Shown here piece by piece: positions 33,043-44,691 of a stretch of DNA of 64,000 nucleotides; the stretch's first letter is position 1; each line of letters begins with the position of its first letter. The stretch is from Amoebidium appalachense (lineage: Eukaryota; Ichthyosporea). The notes below the pieces were generated by a model. It was not told where the DNA came from. It did not search any database and worked only from the letters and a program-made list of their open reading frames with translations. Both the position numbers and the translations under genes were made by a program. The stretch is taken from assembly GCA_963693365.1 (NCBI GenBank), contig CAVNZM010000011.1, forward strand, positions 7,316,001 to 7,380,000, read 5' to 3'.

Positions 33043-33720
33043 AACACAAGAACCCTAATGAGGCGTAATTAGCAGGCCTGGAGACATTTTGGCCAAGTGT
33101 CAGGTTTGTGTAAAAGAGACGGCGAGTTCTCGCTAAGCATGTACACAGCAGCGCCATGTGTTTGCATTAGGGGACGCGAATGGTACCGAAACATTTTTCG
33201 GTGATTTTCATCGTGTTGCCCGTTTCATGCTCCAGATACATTTCACAAACTTTGGTCAGTGTCTATAATTAGCTTAGTTTGCTATCTAGCATGTAGATGG
33301 ATAGCAGCGTAAACACCCTATTTCTTGCATAATCTTTTCATAGTTCCTTTTGTACACTCAGAATGTACATGGTGTAATTGTTACCTATACATACACAGCC
33401 AAATCTGCGCGGATTCGCAAATATCTCGCACGCATTTCTGTAGTATCCCTTGAGTATATGTACACTTGCAACCTTGTCATATCCACATCTGAGTATATCC
33501 CACACATGTAGATTTGCACTGGAAACACCAAGCGGCAGCGGGCTCTGCCTTGCGAACCAGTGCCAGCCCTGTCCGGTACAGGGTTAGAAAAAACATGATT
33601 CGGAAAAACGATTTATGGGCTTGTCCTCGCCCAATGGGTGAAATCGCCAAACAATTGCAAAGCAGCTGCACCAATTAGGCGAGTGGCCTGGATCGAATTA
33701 ATTGGCTGCATATCATGCAG
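33043..33720. other. 3' flank and spacer downstream of the protease gene
   Basis: Complex sequence of ordinary composition, presumably the protease 3' UTR followed by spacer. No AATAAA was seen, and no exon is recognised. Confidence 0.5.
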
Positions 33721-33797
33721 GCTACTATAAATAGCCACGTTCTTTTGAGGCCGTTAGCGCTAAGCCTGAGAGCCATGGCCGTATGCATTCCATTTAC
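33700..33797 (+). promoter_or_regulatory. Candidate promoter and first coding exon of an unidentified gene
   Basis: ATTGGCTG (33701-33708) lies about 25 bp upstream of TATAAATAG (33726-33734), the same inverted-CCAAT/TATA layout as at 24865-24906. A start codon in strong context (GAGCCATGG, ATG at 33775) follows 49 bp after the TATA box. Its frame (MAVCIPFT) meets a consensus donor GTAAGT at 33798. I cannot follow the gene further with confidence; an acceptor at about 34697 is phase-compatible, but the product is unrecognised. Confidence 0.4.
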
Positions 33798-33798
33798 G

Positions 33799-34350
33799 TA
33801 AGTGAAAGAGAAGACGCAAAGGTGTGTGTGTGTGTGAGTGCACGTATGCCATGTGTGCGTGCGTGTGTGTGTGTGTGGGTTTCATATGTGTTTCTGTAAT
33901 GGTGTTAGATGTCGCCAGCACTTTGGGAAGGCCTTGTAAGCATGCATGTGTGCTTGTGTGCCAGACAAAATAATCATCCAATAAACCGTAAAATGGTCTC
34001 CATATTGTGAGCTTCAGTATCCTAGGGTTATTGTATGTGTTAGACGAAAGTGTTGTGTGCTCCTTCTGCACAGAAGGAGCACACAATGTTAACGTACGGT
34101 AGCAGGTAAACATGAGTTTATATTTATCAACCGGTATATCTAAGGGTTTCTCCAAAATATCACCGTGTGTATACTGACTGTACGTATACAACATGTAACC
34201 CTTGGTGGGTCACTGGGTCGTAAGGCGTCGTATTTGATATTACCCATTTTCAGCCACATTCACTTTGCAACATGTTCATGCTCACGATTCATACATTTTA
34301 TATACATTGCATACTTTTAAGCCTGTTGTACAGTCGAGGCTCAATCCCTT

Positions 34351-34382
<32 letters not shown>

Positions 34383-34474
34383 TATTCCCTCCCGCTCTGA
34401 CGTGTCGCCGAAAAGGTTGCTAACTTTAATAATACGATGATTTGGCACGCGATACGGCAGCCCCCATGCAAACA

Positions 34475-34509
<35 letters not shown>

Positions 34510-34949
34510 CCCCCCAAACAAACAAACACACCCACCGGTTGCAAACATGGAAGGAAGCAAAAGGGCTATATCAAGTGTTGGCTATAATAAATCAAATCTG
34601 CCCCTCTGGTCCCACGTGTAAGAAAAAGAAGCAATGTGGCTGTGTCGCGCTACTGCTGGTTGCATTCATCTGTGTTGTTGTTGTTTCTCACCGTCAGTAC
34701 CCTTGTGGTGCCCTGCGGTACAATCATCTGCCGCCGACTGCAAAATACCCCAAATGAGTCATGGCATGCACTGTGCACGTATAATGCGTGTGGCTGGTGG
34801 GTGTGAACGTGGACATACTAATGTACGTATATGTGCTTTTAGAACAGAAGATATCGATAGATCACGACACAGGGGTTGCTTGCCTGTATGGTTGTGTCTA
34901 TTGGGTTAAGAAATGAAAGAGGCGGTATGGATTTGTTATACACACACAC

Positions 34950-34999
<50 letters not shown>

Positions 35000-35833
35000 G
35001 CACACGAACAGAGGTTGCTTGTTGTCTCCATTTCCATTCCCTTTATTTTGTTTTCGTCGTCGTCGTCGGAGGAGTGGGGGGGGGGGGGGGGGGGGAGTGT
35101 TTGAATGCGTCAAAAAGTACGAAGTACACAAGAACAAACGGATAACACGATGCAGAATGCAAGCCATACATAAAGAGTATGCATAATAATAATAAGGCGG
35201 GGGGAGGGGGGGGGGTGTTGCAGGTCACACCTTTTCTTCAATCCCGGCTTTGTGTCCAACATACCAGGCTGCAAAACACAAAGCGATCAGCATTGTCCCC
35301 CCCCCAAAATAAGGCTCTTGAGGCCCGGACTAATTGATTTGGACGGGTCCTGACCAAGGCCTAAACAACTCTATTGCGGCTCAAAATCGATAGAAAAAGC
35401 TCAAATAAATTGCATATGCCGACAGGCGTGTGTCTTAACTACATACGTTACTAAGATGGTTTGTGGAAAATATAATTATTTCGTATACTTTTATATCTGT
35501 TTCTGAAGTGACTTTCGAGGTTTTGAGAAAATCTTGGAGTTGCCATCGAATGTCGACTGAGCCGGCCAATCATGTTTTGCCATTTGGAGCAATTTTCAGA
35601 ATGCTCCAATCAGAAGATTGCACTGACAGCATTTCGATGTCGTCATTGACTCGTCAAGCCGGCAAGAACCCTTTGCAGTTAGACCATATACAAAGTATCG
35701 TTTTCAGAGCAAAGTTCAATTTTTTTTGCAGAAGACGAAGGATATGTGTATATTTTACTCTCGTGCAACTTTTATTTGGGTTCCCTTCATGTTCACATTA
35801 GAGCACAAACTGACGCATGTCGATGTCAGTTGA
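33799..35833. other. Spacer or intron with C/G runs and a C-tailed repeat copy
   Basis: Short GT repeats (33823-33880), C runs 34351-34379 and 34479-34506, (CA)n 34941-34996, a reverse-oriented copy of the dispersed repeat (35077-35196) and complex sequence 35220-35830 with several CCAAT motifs. An open frame 34560-34757 contains a hydrophobic stretch (CGCVALLLVAFICVVVV) but has no clear exon borders. Confidence 0.5.
35077..35196 (-). repeat. Dispersed C-tailed repeat, copy 5 (reverse orientation)
   Basis: On the minus strand it reads TATGCATACTCTTTATGTAT and onward through GACGCATTCAAAC, then a C run (35076-35095 as G on the plus strand). About 95 bp look identical to copy 6, 5 kb away in the opposite orientation, which suggests recent mobility. 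Confidence 0.85.
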
Positions 35834-36096
35834 CTAGATGTCGATCTCGTGGAAATTACGGATCTGAACAGGATAATAGTGAAACACATGACCCTGCTCC
35901 CTTTGCCAGGACTCACATCTAGACCCATCCCTCCCGCCCGGGAGCATCCGGTGTTTCTCATCCACCCCCCTCCTCCCCCTCTCCCCCCACCCCACCCTCT
36001 CCCCATAATTCAGCTCTTCCCTTCCATGTGCCTCACATTCAGCCCCAGCCCCAGCCCCAGCCCCAGCCCCAGCCCCAGCCCCAGCCCCAGCCCCAG

Positions 36097-36140
<44 letters not shown>

Positions 36141-36958
36141 ACCTCCAACCCCGAAAGAAAAGAAAAGAAAGACAAAAGAAAGGAAAAAATCACCCATTTC
36201 ACACCGTCTTCCCTCATTATCCCACCACACCCACCATGGTTCCAGGGTTCACGTTCTCCTGGTTGTCGGTTTGCGCCGGCACACCCTTTGGCTCCTGCTT
36301 GACTTGTGGTGTCTCCAATGTAAGAGGCTGTTGGGGTGGTGGGGTGCTGTTTGGGGCTGGCTGGGTGGTGGTGGGGGCAGTATGACGCAGCTCACTAAGT
36401 CATAGTTGCAGCTGACCAATCTCCGCTGCATGCTGTGTGTACGTGGACGTGTGTGTGTGTGTGTGTGGTTGGGGTATCAGGGAAGTGGTGTTCGTTGCCG
36501 GGAGCATTTGTTTATCAGACAGCTCCGAAAACATCCCCATTTATTTGCACCAGTCGACTACTGGACTAGGCCAGTTTGAATAGTAATGTGTGTGTACGTG
36601 TGTGTGTGTGCGCGCGCGCATGAGCAGAACTGCATTAATAACACGTGAGCCAGCTTGTCTTTTTCTGTGTGGTGCGTGCTTTAGTCAGGTGTACATAAAG
36701 AAAGTAAACGAACAACGCCAGAACCCCCCACAAGCACACAATCCAGTTGTTAGTCTTGTTTCGAGTCAAATGATATATGTACCCGCACGCGAGCGTGCAT
36801 GTGTGTATCTCTGTGTAGGTGTGTGAGTGAGTGAGTGAGTGAAAGACTGAGTGGCTGAGTGGTGCGTGGGAGTACGAAACCTGGAGGGAGGAAGGGAGGG
36901 AGGGAGGGGGGAGGGAGAGAGGGAGAGAGAACGAGAGGGGAGAGAGTGAGAGTGAGAG

Positions 36959-37002
<44 letters not shown>

Positions 37003-37132
37003 TGTGTATATCCAGGTACCTGATCCCTCTCCTGCTGTGCCCTATATAGCTTTGCCGCCTGCTGACTCGCCTTTTGGCCCTCATCGAATGCCCTGAGCTC
37101 GGCTGTTCGAAGCTCTCTTAGCGTCCCCTACG

Positions 37133-37163
<31 letters not shown>

Positions 37164-37933
37164 TGTGAGGTGGGGATCGTGTAAGTAGTTCGTTGCAAGT
37201 TTGAGCACAGGGCAAGTCTTATTGAAACACATCATCATATCCGCCCCTCCCCTCCTCCCTCTTCCCCCCGGCCCATCTCCTCCCCGCCTCTCCCCAACAC
37301 AGCGTTCAAGATGCAACCCCCCCCCCCCGCCCCCAGCCTTCTATCCCTCCGAGTGTAAAGAATGCAAGGGTTCACACAGACGTTACATATGCCCCTGCAC
37401 ACAAACAAGAAGAAATGACACTTACATGTACGGCCTTCCCACACGCAGACCTATACAGCAGCGACCCCGCTGTGTGCTCCACATCCCTGGACATAGAGGC
37501 ACACAAACACACACACTAACACAAACATCCACGCGCGTGCACCCCCCCCCCCCCCCCCCCCCCCTGCCCCAACACACACAGACAATCACATCCATAGATG
37601 CACAACATCCCCCCCCCCCCCCCCCCCCACCTGCAACCTCTCCTCCAAGTTGGCTGAATGTAACTGAAGATACTCAAGATACTTTTCGTCCACACTGCCC
37701 GTCTCGCTCTGCAAAAAAAAAAAAATAATAAAAAAATTATAATAATAAAATAAAATTAGAAAAACTGTGTTATAGAAACTTCTGTAAGGGGTGGTTTGTA
37801 TGTAAATTCTGTCGTGCAAAGACAGAGTAGTTGTTAGGTGTTTTTAGCAAGGGGTCAAATTTCTGCATTGTGCGTGTGTGTGGACTGATGAATGAGCGGT
37901 ATCGGAGATGGTGGGTATTCCGTTGTGTGTGTG

Positions 37934-37988
<55 letters not shown>

Positions 37989-38226
37989 CGTGGGACGAAG
38001 CTCACAAAGGCCTGTTCTCAGTATGTATTAGTCAACCGTTCCAGCAGGATATGACGTGTGTGTGTTTTTGCATGTGCACTTGCATGGCTGTTGTAAGTGC
38101 ATGTACACATACCACCAGATAAGCCTCCCTCAGGCATGCGCCTTGTGCCCTGTGTGCGTCGTCTCTCTCTGTACTGTGTAGCCGTGCCTGCAGCAGTGAG
38201 ATCTCCGCCTCCTTCTGTGCCAGCTC
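35834..38226 (-). CDS. Coiled-coil protein, C-terminal exons (partial, unidentified)
   Basis: Five minus-strand exons, all phase 0, chain together: 38226-38113, 37708-37631, 37127-37020, 36360-36235 and 35863-35834 (TAG), giving 151 residues. The first three are helical and heptad-like (LAQKEAEISLLQARL, LEYLQLHSANLEERLQ, RELRTAELRAFDEGQKASQQ). The fourth is Pro/Gln-rich (PAPNSTPPPQQPL) and carries VKQE, which fits the psi-K-x-E sumoylation consensus. The last encodes IRNFHEIDI. Pyrimidine-rich acceptors support exons 2, 4 and 5; that of exon 1 (TATAG) is weak. If the last intron is not spliced, the frame stops at 36217 instead. N-terminal exons upstream of 38226 were not found. Function unknown; a nuclear role is only suggested by the sumoylation-like motif. 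Confidence 0.6.
36041..36140. repeat. (GCCCCA)n hexanucleotide array running into a C run
   Basis: The hexamer GCCCCA repeats about nine times (36041-36096) and passes directly into a C run to about 36140. It lies in the last intron of the coiled-coil gene. It is not a telomere-type TTAGGG or TTTAGGG repeat. Confidence 0.9.
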
Positions 38227-38397
38227 CTATACACCCTCCGTCAGCAACTCCCCCCCCCCCCCCCCCCCTCCCCCCCCCCCCCCCCCGGGGGGCTGCCCCT
38301 ACTCCACCCATCCCTTACAAGCATGTGCACAAGCATGCACGCATGTAGCACGCACGTGCACACACACACACACATACACACCTGCCCCCTTCTCCCC

Positions 38398-38428
<31 letters not shown>

Positions 38429-38548
38429 CTCCCCCCGCTCCTTTTCCCAAACAATTCCCCCGCCGTTCTTCTTTCTCAGCCGGCTAGGTTCTTGGGTTGC
38501 CTGGTAAGTTTTGAAATGGAGGTCTCGTCTCTGATCTGTCCACCACAG

Positions 38549-38581
<33 letters not shown>

Positions 38582-38607
38582 CCCTCTCTCTCCTTCCCCC
38601 CCCCCCC

Positions 38608-38649
<42 letters not shown>

Positions 38650-38671
38650 CCCCTCCCCTCCCTCCCCTCCC

Positions 38672-38708
<37 letters not shown>

Positions 38709-38822
38709 TTTTTTTTTTTTTTTTTTTTCCCTTCTCCTCCCCCCCCCCCCCCCCCCCTTCCCCTCCTACCTTCTTTCCCCCCCCCCCCCCTTCCCCCCCC
38801 CCCCCCCCCCCCTGGCCAAACC
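38227..38822. repeat. C and T homopolymer blocks
   Basis: C runs 38250-38286 and 38398-38425, then alternating T and C runs from 38551 to 38811 (T 38551-38580, C 38597-38615, T 38616-38649, C 38674-38708, T 38709-38728, C 38739-38758). A short plus-strand exon candidate (38480-38503) sits between blocks. Confidence 0.85.
38480..38503 (+). other. 24-nt exon candidate
   Basis: A strong acceptor (CTTCTTTCTCAG, ending 38479) and a consensus donor (GTAAGT at 38504) enclose 24 nt encoding PARFLGCL in phase 0. It may belong to the plus-strand gene suggested by exon candidates at 41-44 kb. The splice sites are good, but a 24-nt match could be chance. Confidence 0.3.
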
Positions 38823-39165
38823 CTGTATACACTCTTCTCATCAGCAGGTCTCTAACCCACTCTGCAGAACGTTTTACGCATTTCTCCCCTCGGAGAACTT
38901 GGTCGTTGGTGCGTTTTTGTCTGACATCTAACGCTCTGCAGGGTCCCCTGAGACTACTGACACTCTAACATTCCCTCCCCTCTCTTACTTCACCCCCCCC
39001 CCCCCCCCCCCCCCCCCCCTTCCCCTCCCATTTTCTCTGCACACTCAACAGGTCTTAACCAGCTCTGCACATCGTTAGTCACAATCTTCTCACATATATG
39101 AGAGAATGATCGTATTGGTACGTTTTGTCTAATATCTGACGATTCTGCAGCATCCCTAAAGACCC
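38822..39165. repeat. Two diverged copies of a roughly 130-bp repeat
   Basis: Segments 38828-38958 and about 39040-39155 align over most of their length. Shared blocks include CAGGTCTxxAACC, CTCTGCA, CGTTTTxGTCT and CTGCAG. They are separated by and flanked with C runs (38993-39019). Open minus-strand frames in each copy are short and differ, so I treat them as non-coding repeats. Confidence 0.6.
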
Positions 39166-39234
39166 CCTCCCCCTCCCCTCTCCCCCCCCCCCCCCCCCCC
39201 CACCTTCTCTCTCTCTCTCTCTCCCCCCCCCCCC

Positions 39235-39300
<66 letters not shown>

Positions 39301-39380
39301 TTTTTTTTTTTTTTTTTTGGCGCCTGTTGTTTTGCTTGTCATTTGTTGTTCTGGTTGATTACCTGTAATCTTCGCTTATT

Positions 39381-39415
<35 letters not shown>

Positions 39416-39460
39416 TGTGCGGGGTTGCACATACCGGTGTCTACTTTTCTTCTTACTGTT
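39166..39460. repeat. CT and C blocks with T run and (GT)n
   Basis: C runs 39183-39201 and 39224-39245, (CT)n 39246-39292, T run 39292-39318 and (GT)n 39382-39411. Confidence 0.9.
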
Positions 39461-40080
39461 TTTCTCTCCACACACTTCATCTGTCCACTTCTGCATACCC
39501 CCTTTCATAGCTATAGACACACTTCACACATTGCGTTACGCGCACGCATGCACACACCGCTCTGTTGGCGACAGCTCCCTTGGAACCCATGCGGCATGTT
39601 ACCCGCCGGCGTAACATTACTCGGACTATCGGTTTGGCTTTTTTCAAGCCCAAAGCAATGGGTGATACCATATTTCCGGCTGACATCCGGGGGCATAGCT
39701 TTCCGTTCGAAGACGATAAAGTTCCGCCCTAGTAAGCGTGTTACTACCCTGCGGCGTGGGTCAAATCTCATATTTTCCCCTCTGATTGCGAATTCTGCGG
39801 CCTTCGGGACTTAATTCTTTTCAGCTGGTGTAGTATGTTAGCCAGGGAAGTATCGACTTAGGTATCGACGGGGGAGCTTCCTAGAAGCCCCGTCTCCTGA
39901 GTTCCTATCTATATTTTTCTTGCTTCTGCTTACTGCTGCAACTTTAACCCCCGGCCTTTCCCACTGCCCTTGCCTGCATAAGCAACCCTGCTCGTCTCTG
40001 ATCAAGACGGGTGACCTACTCATGTTCAAGTGAAACAGTATCTGAGTTGGGTTTCGTTAACGAGGGGAATAGGTCGAAAC
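39460..40080. other. About 600 bp of complex, repeat-free sequence of unknown nature
   Basis: Unlike its surroundings this block has almost no microsatellites and a balanced composition. It has no convincing exon borders. Open frames in both directions are short (under 90 codons once the GT-repeat prefix is removed) and match nothing I recognise. It could be a transposon remnant or a UTR. Confidence 0.4.
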
Positions 40081-40096
40081 TCGGGTACTGTGGATG

Positions 40097-40214
40097 ACGT
40101 GGGCCCCCCCTGAGGATGGGCTCTGCTTATTATGCATACTCTTTATGTATGGCTTGCATTCTGCATCGTGTTATCCGTTTGTTCTTGTGTACTTCGTACT
40201 TTTTGACGCATTCA

Positions 40215-40261
<47 letters not shown>
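40097..40261 (+). repeat. Dispersed C-tailed repeat, copy 6 (most complete)
   Basis: Begins near ACGTGGGCCCCCCCTGAGG, carries GGATGGGCTCTGCTTATTAT, runs about 115 bp to GACGCATTCAAAC and ends in a 45-bp C run (40217-40261). It serves as the reference copy. No internal RNA polymerase III box was clearly recognised. Confidence 0.85.
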
Positions 40262-40269
<8 letters not shown>

Positions 40270-40383
40270 GGCCCCGTCTCCAGCCCCCGAGCACCCTCCA
40301 CCATTTCTCCCCGGCTCCTTCCCTCGAGCTCTCAACCACCACCATCACCATCAACACCATCACCCCACCCATATCCCTTGCAG

Positions 40384-40430
40384 CACAAAAACTATCAAAA
40401 AACTTGCCAGGATATTGCTGAAATCAAACC
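40384..40430 (+). other. Exon candidate with no visible donor
   Basis: A good acceptor (CATATCCCTTGCAG, ending 40383) opens a phase-0 frame HKNYQKTCQDIAEIK that runs straight into a C run at 40430. No GT donor is visible before or inside the C run. Either it is not an exon, or the C tract has expanded over its boundary. Confidence 0.25.
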
Positions 40431-40680
40431 CCCCCCCCCCCCCCCCCCCTCTCCCCGCTCCCTTCCCCTCTCACCTCTCCGCAAAAAACAAAAACGAAAA
40501 AAAAAAACTTAACCAGTTATTCTGCATACCACTAAATTAGCCTTCTAACCCCCCTCCCACCTCTCCGCGGACCCATCTCATTAGCCTTCTCTATTCCTTT
40601 TGGCCTATTTTCTCTCCCACATAACGCCTTTCTCTATCCTAACCAGAAAGATTCTAATCCGATCTGCTTTTATACCTTAG

Positions 40681-40715
40681 TTCCAACATCTGTTAGCCAT
40701 CGGGATGCCTACTCG
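40681..40715 (+). other. Exon candidate running into a G run
   Basis: A pyrimidine-rich acceptor (TTTTATACCTTAG, ending 40680) opens FQHLLAIGMPTR in phase 0 and then enters a G run (40715-40774) with no donor. The same situation occurs at 40384-40430. Confidence 0.25.
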
Positions 40716-40723
40716 GGGGGGCT

Positions 40724-40774
<51 letters not shown>

Positions 40775-40896
40775 CTCCTCCCGGAAACATACAATACACT
40801 TGCTGCCACCATTTTCCACCCGACCCAGAAAAACAAATGCACACACGAATATCATAACACAGCAAAAGCAGACACCAAGTGTACATGCATGTGCGG

Positions 40897-40956
<60 letters not shown>

Positions 40957-41036
40957 ACACCCACACCCACGCCCACACCACTCCACACCCACCCACCCAC
41001 ACACACAGGTAGACATACGTGCTTGTTCTCGCGCAG

Positions 41037-41087
41037 CAATCTCGATTCCCGGTCGATTTCTCTGAACAGCGACTCGCTCGTAAACAT
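41037..41087 (+). CDS. Exon candidate of an unidentified plus-strand gene
   Basis: Acceptor TTGTTCTCGCGCAG ends at 41036 and donor GTAGGG starts at 41088. The 51-nt exon is phase 0 at both ends and encodes QSRFPVDFSEQRLARKH. Codon-like composition and absence of low complexity set it apart from its CA-rich surroundings. No family is recognised. Confidence 0.4.
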
Positions 41088-41172
41088 GTAGGGGAGATGT
41101 CAAGTTAGCATGGTTCTGCACAGACTAAGTACCCAGACAGATTACAGACTCCCGGGTAAATATCAAATTAAA

Positions 41173-41406
41173 ACGACGTCACACTGTGATACTTCCATGT
41201 ATGGAAGTATCTCTGTGTGATGTCACATGCCATAGCGATTTTAGACAGTGGCGGCTAAATTCTGGTAGTCTAACAGCGTACATAGTCTGTATCGGCGTCA
41301 CACTGATCAATTTATGGAACTGTCTCAGTGTGAGGTCACATGCCATAGCGTTTAGCCAGCGGCGGCTAAATTCTAGTAGTCTGACAGCGTACATAGTCTG
41401 CATCCT
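41173..41406. repeat. Tandem duplication of a roughly 115-bp unit containing inverted repeats
   Basis: Unit 1 (about 41173-41293) and unit 2 (about 41294-41406) share GTCACACTG, TGATGTCACATGCCATAGCG or a close variant, GCGGCTAAATTCT and CAGCGTACATAGTCTG. Unit 1 holds a perfect palindrome, GATACTTCCAT-GT-ATGGAAGTATC (41189-41212). Both units have the CACACTG...CAGTGTG inverted pair around a short loop, so each can form a hairpin. Confidence 0.85.
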
Positions 41407-41499
41407 TTATGGAGTATAGATAGCGTGAGGACACAGCGGAAATTCATCTTTCAAAGACCAAGTACGAGATAAACGGGAAAGGGGAGCAAATAGGATGTG

Positions 41500-42490
<991 letters not shown>

Positions 42491-42501
42491 AACCTGTCCA
42501 G

Positions 42502-42590
42502 CCTGATCTGCTTAACGACACACAGCTGGTTGTCTCTCACATGTGGTGCCGTACCTCACTGAACTGGCCCCTGCAAGACGTCCGTAGCAT
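42502..42590 (+). CDS. Exon candidate of an unidentified plus-strand gene
   Basis: Acceptor ACCTGTCCAG (ends 42501) and consensus donor GTGAGC (42591) enclose 89 nt open in the frame PDLLNDTQLVVSHMWC...NWPLQDVRS. It is compatible in phase with the candidate at 41037. It looks protein-coding but matches no family I recognise. Confidence 0.45.
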
Positions 42591-42779
42591 GTGAGCGAAA
42601 TTGATACCCGGGTGGAAAGCGCCAAAAAAAAAAAAAAAGGTAAGGGTAGGCAGATAGGGAGAGGGAATGCAGTGGTGGGAATAGTTAGGAGTGGATTTGT
42701 GTCGTGTTGTGCATGTGTTTGAGGGCATGGGTGTGTGTGGTGGTCGGATGCAGAAACTTGTAAGTGCGTGCATGTGGAT

Positions 42780-42797
42780 GTGAAGGGGCAAGGGGCA

Positions 42798-42837
<40 letters not shown>

Positions 42838-42887
42838 GAGGAGGAGGTGGTGGAGGAGGAGAAGGTGGTGGTGGTGGTGGTGGTGGT

Positions 42888-42923
<36 letters not shown>

Positions 42924-43500
42924 GAGAGAGAGAGGGAGAGAGAAAGAGAGAGGAGAGAGAGGGAGGGGGGAGAAGGGGGGGGGGGGGGGGGGGGGGAAGA
43001 GAAATAGAGTGTGTGTGAGTGGGAAAACACACAAGGAGAAGGGGGAGGGGGGAAGGGGGACAGGGAGTGGGAGGGGAGACAAGGGAGAGCGAGGGAAAGG
43101 GAAAGGGAGAGGGAGGCGGAGAAAAGGGCGGGAAAATGGTACAGGAGGGGGGGGGGGGGGGGGGGGGGGAGAGGGGGCGCGTGGAGGAGGGAAAGACAGG
43201 AGAGAGAGCAAGAGGGAGAGATGGGGGAAGGGAGGGGGAGTGGGGGCAGAGAAAGATGGAGAGATGGAGTTCAGATGCTGGGGGGGGGAGGGGGGGAGGA
43301 AGAGAGAGAAAGAAAGAGAGGGAGAGGGAGAGAGGGGGGGGGGGGGAAGGGAGGGAGGGAGAGAGAAAGAGAGAGAGGAGAGAGGAAGGGTGTAAGAGAG
43401 GCAGCACAAGACCTGTGTGTGCGTGCATGCATGCGGCGGGGGGGGGGGGGGGGGGGGGGGGGAGGGGGGGGGCAGGCGGGGGGAAGGGGGGGGGGGGACA
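42780..43500. repeat. G and GA low-complexity block
   Basis: G runs 42799-42834, 42889-42922, 42975-42996, 43147-43169, 43440-43462 and 43489-43497 between GA-rich stretches. Long Gly/Arg/Glu or Pro/Ser/Leu frames arise on both strands from this composition alone. Confidence 0.9.
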
Positions 43501-43501
43501 G

Positions 43502-43603
43502 ATGAATGTGTACGAGCAAAGAGTTCAGCCTAGATTTAGTCCATATCTGAAACCCTCACAGCTGGGTCAGATGCTTAACGAGGATGTACACCCCCACAGT
43601 CAG
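43502..43603 (+). CDS. Exon candidate of an unidentified plus-strand gene
   Basis: Follows CAG at 43501 and ends before GTTTGC at 43604. The 102 nt encode MNVYEQRVQPRFSPY...QLGQMLNEDVHPHSQ, phase 0 at both ends. The acceptor is preceded by G runs instead of pyrimidines, and its phase does not fit directly onto the exon at 42502. Either an exon is missing between them or this ATG is a first exon. No family recognised. Confidence 0.4.
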
Positions 43604-43695
43604 GTTTGCTATAGAACACATAGAGCCAGTTGTACTCGTTTAATGGACTGGTCCCCATAACCCCCTCCACACACACAAACACAGCCCTGCCTCCC

Positions 43696-43698
<3 letters not shown>

Positions 43699-43775
<77 letters not shown>
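43699..43775. repeat. C-then-A composite tract, about 40 C and 37 A
   Basis: C run 43699-43738 joins an A run 43739-43775 without an interruption. It is the longest composite tract of this kind in the window. Confidence 0.95.
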
Positions 43776-43777
<2 letters not shown>

Positions 43778-44169
43778 CCAAAAAAAACACGCACGCTCCA
43801 AGGCACACACCCAAAAAAGTGCTCACTCTTGACCGGATTACAACCACCTCAGACACACACTATGGCACCCCAGGCTCTAAGTATCCCTATATCCCACCTC
43901 CCCTTTCCAAAGACCCTCTCAATTGTCTTTCCCTGCTCCACGCCGCAGTACTCTTGTCCATGTTGCCAAAGTCTACTACTTTAGCCCCATCCTTTTCAAT
44001 CAGCCTGCCTCCTCCCCCTTCCCTTCACATTTCCCCCCCCCATCCCCCTGACCATGTTTCTCTCTCTCTCTCTCAACCGACTGCCTCCAAAACCCTTCTT
44101 CCAGAAACAACAAACACACATCCTCCCCCCACCTCCCCCCCCCCCTCCACACATGCACACATGCAACAG

Positions 44170-44193
44170 GATCGCGCCTACCGTTTCACCCAG
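44170..44193 (+). other. 24-nt exon candidate
   Basis: CAG at 44167-44169 after a C-rich tract, donor GTAGGG at 44194. It encodes DRAYRFTQ in phase 0. A second possible microexon of 24 nt on this strand. Confidence 0.25.
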
Positions 44194-44631
44194 GTAGGGT
44201 CGAACCCATCGGGAGCCGGTAGAAAACTCTAGGTTAGCTACACACTAGCCCTGGATAGAAACAGATGATCATCGGAAAGGAGATGTGTCCGTGTTACAAA
44301 AGCATCTGTGGAATCGCTAGGGAGGTGTGATGTGTGTGTCTTATCTGCGCGAATCTGTTAAGCATGTGGAGAACACATTTTTGATTCCTACATGGTTAAA
44401 AAATAAGGCAGCTATGCATCCATAGCCCCCAGACAAGTACTTGTCTTGACCACTATGAGATGGGAAAGATCTTCGGTCAGATCTACGGTATCCAGCAACA
44501 TGAACCACACACTAACATCGAATCCTAGCAACACTGACGAGAAAAACAAAACTACGAACTTCAAACATGACAGCAGTGTCGGACAAGAACATAGAGGTGG
44601 TGTACATCTGCCTAAACTCCCCATCACTTAC

Positions 44632-44691
44632 GTTTTCGGTTTCCTGGTTGGCCATGTTCTTGATGTGCCCCCACCAAGCTGTTACAAAACT
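44632..44691 (-). other. 60-nt minus-strand exon candidate
   Basis: Acceptor TTTGCTCACCGCCTAG (minus strand, ends 44692) and consensus donor GTAAGT (44631 downward) enclose 60 nt, phase 0, encoding SFVTAWWGHIKNMANQETEN. The splice sites are strong. No partner exons or family were identified. Confidence 0.35.

Noticed and set aside
34560-34757. Frame with a hydrophobic stretch (CGCVALLLVAFICVVVV)
   Set aside because: It starts inside a C run, has no convincing acceptor or donor, and is Cys-rich in a way not typical of a membrane anchor. Left as part of the spacer.
36041-36096. (GCCCCA)n considered as an interstitial telomere repeat
   Set aside because: It does not match known telomere motifs, and the array is short and grades into a C run.
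39386-39814. 142-codon plus-strand frame ending GSNLIFSPLIANSAAFGT
   Set aside because: Begins in (GT)n, has no splice sites, and no domain could be recognised.
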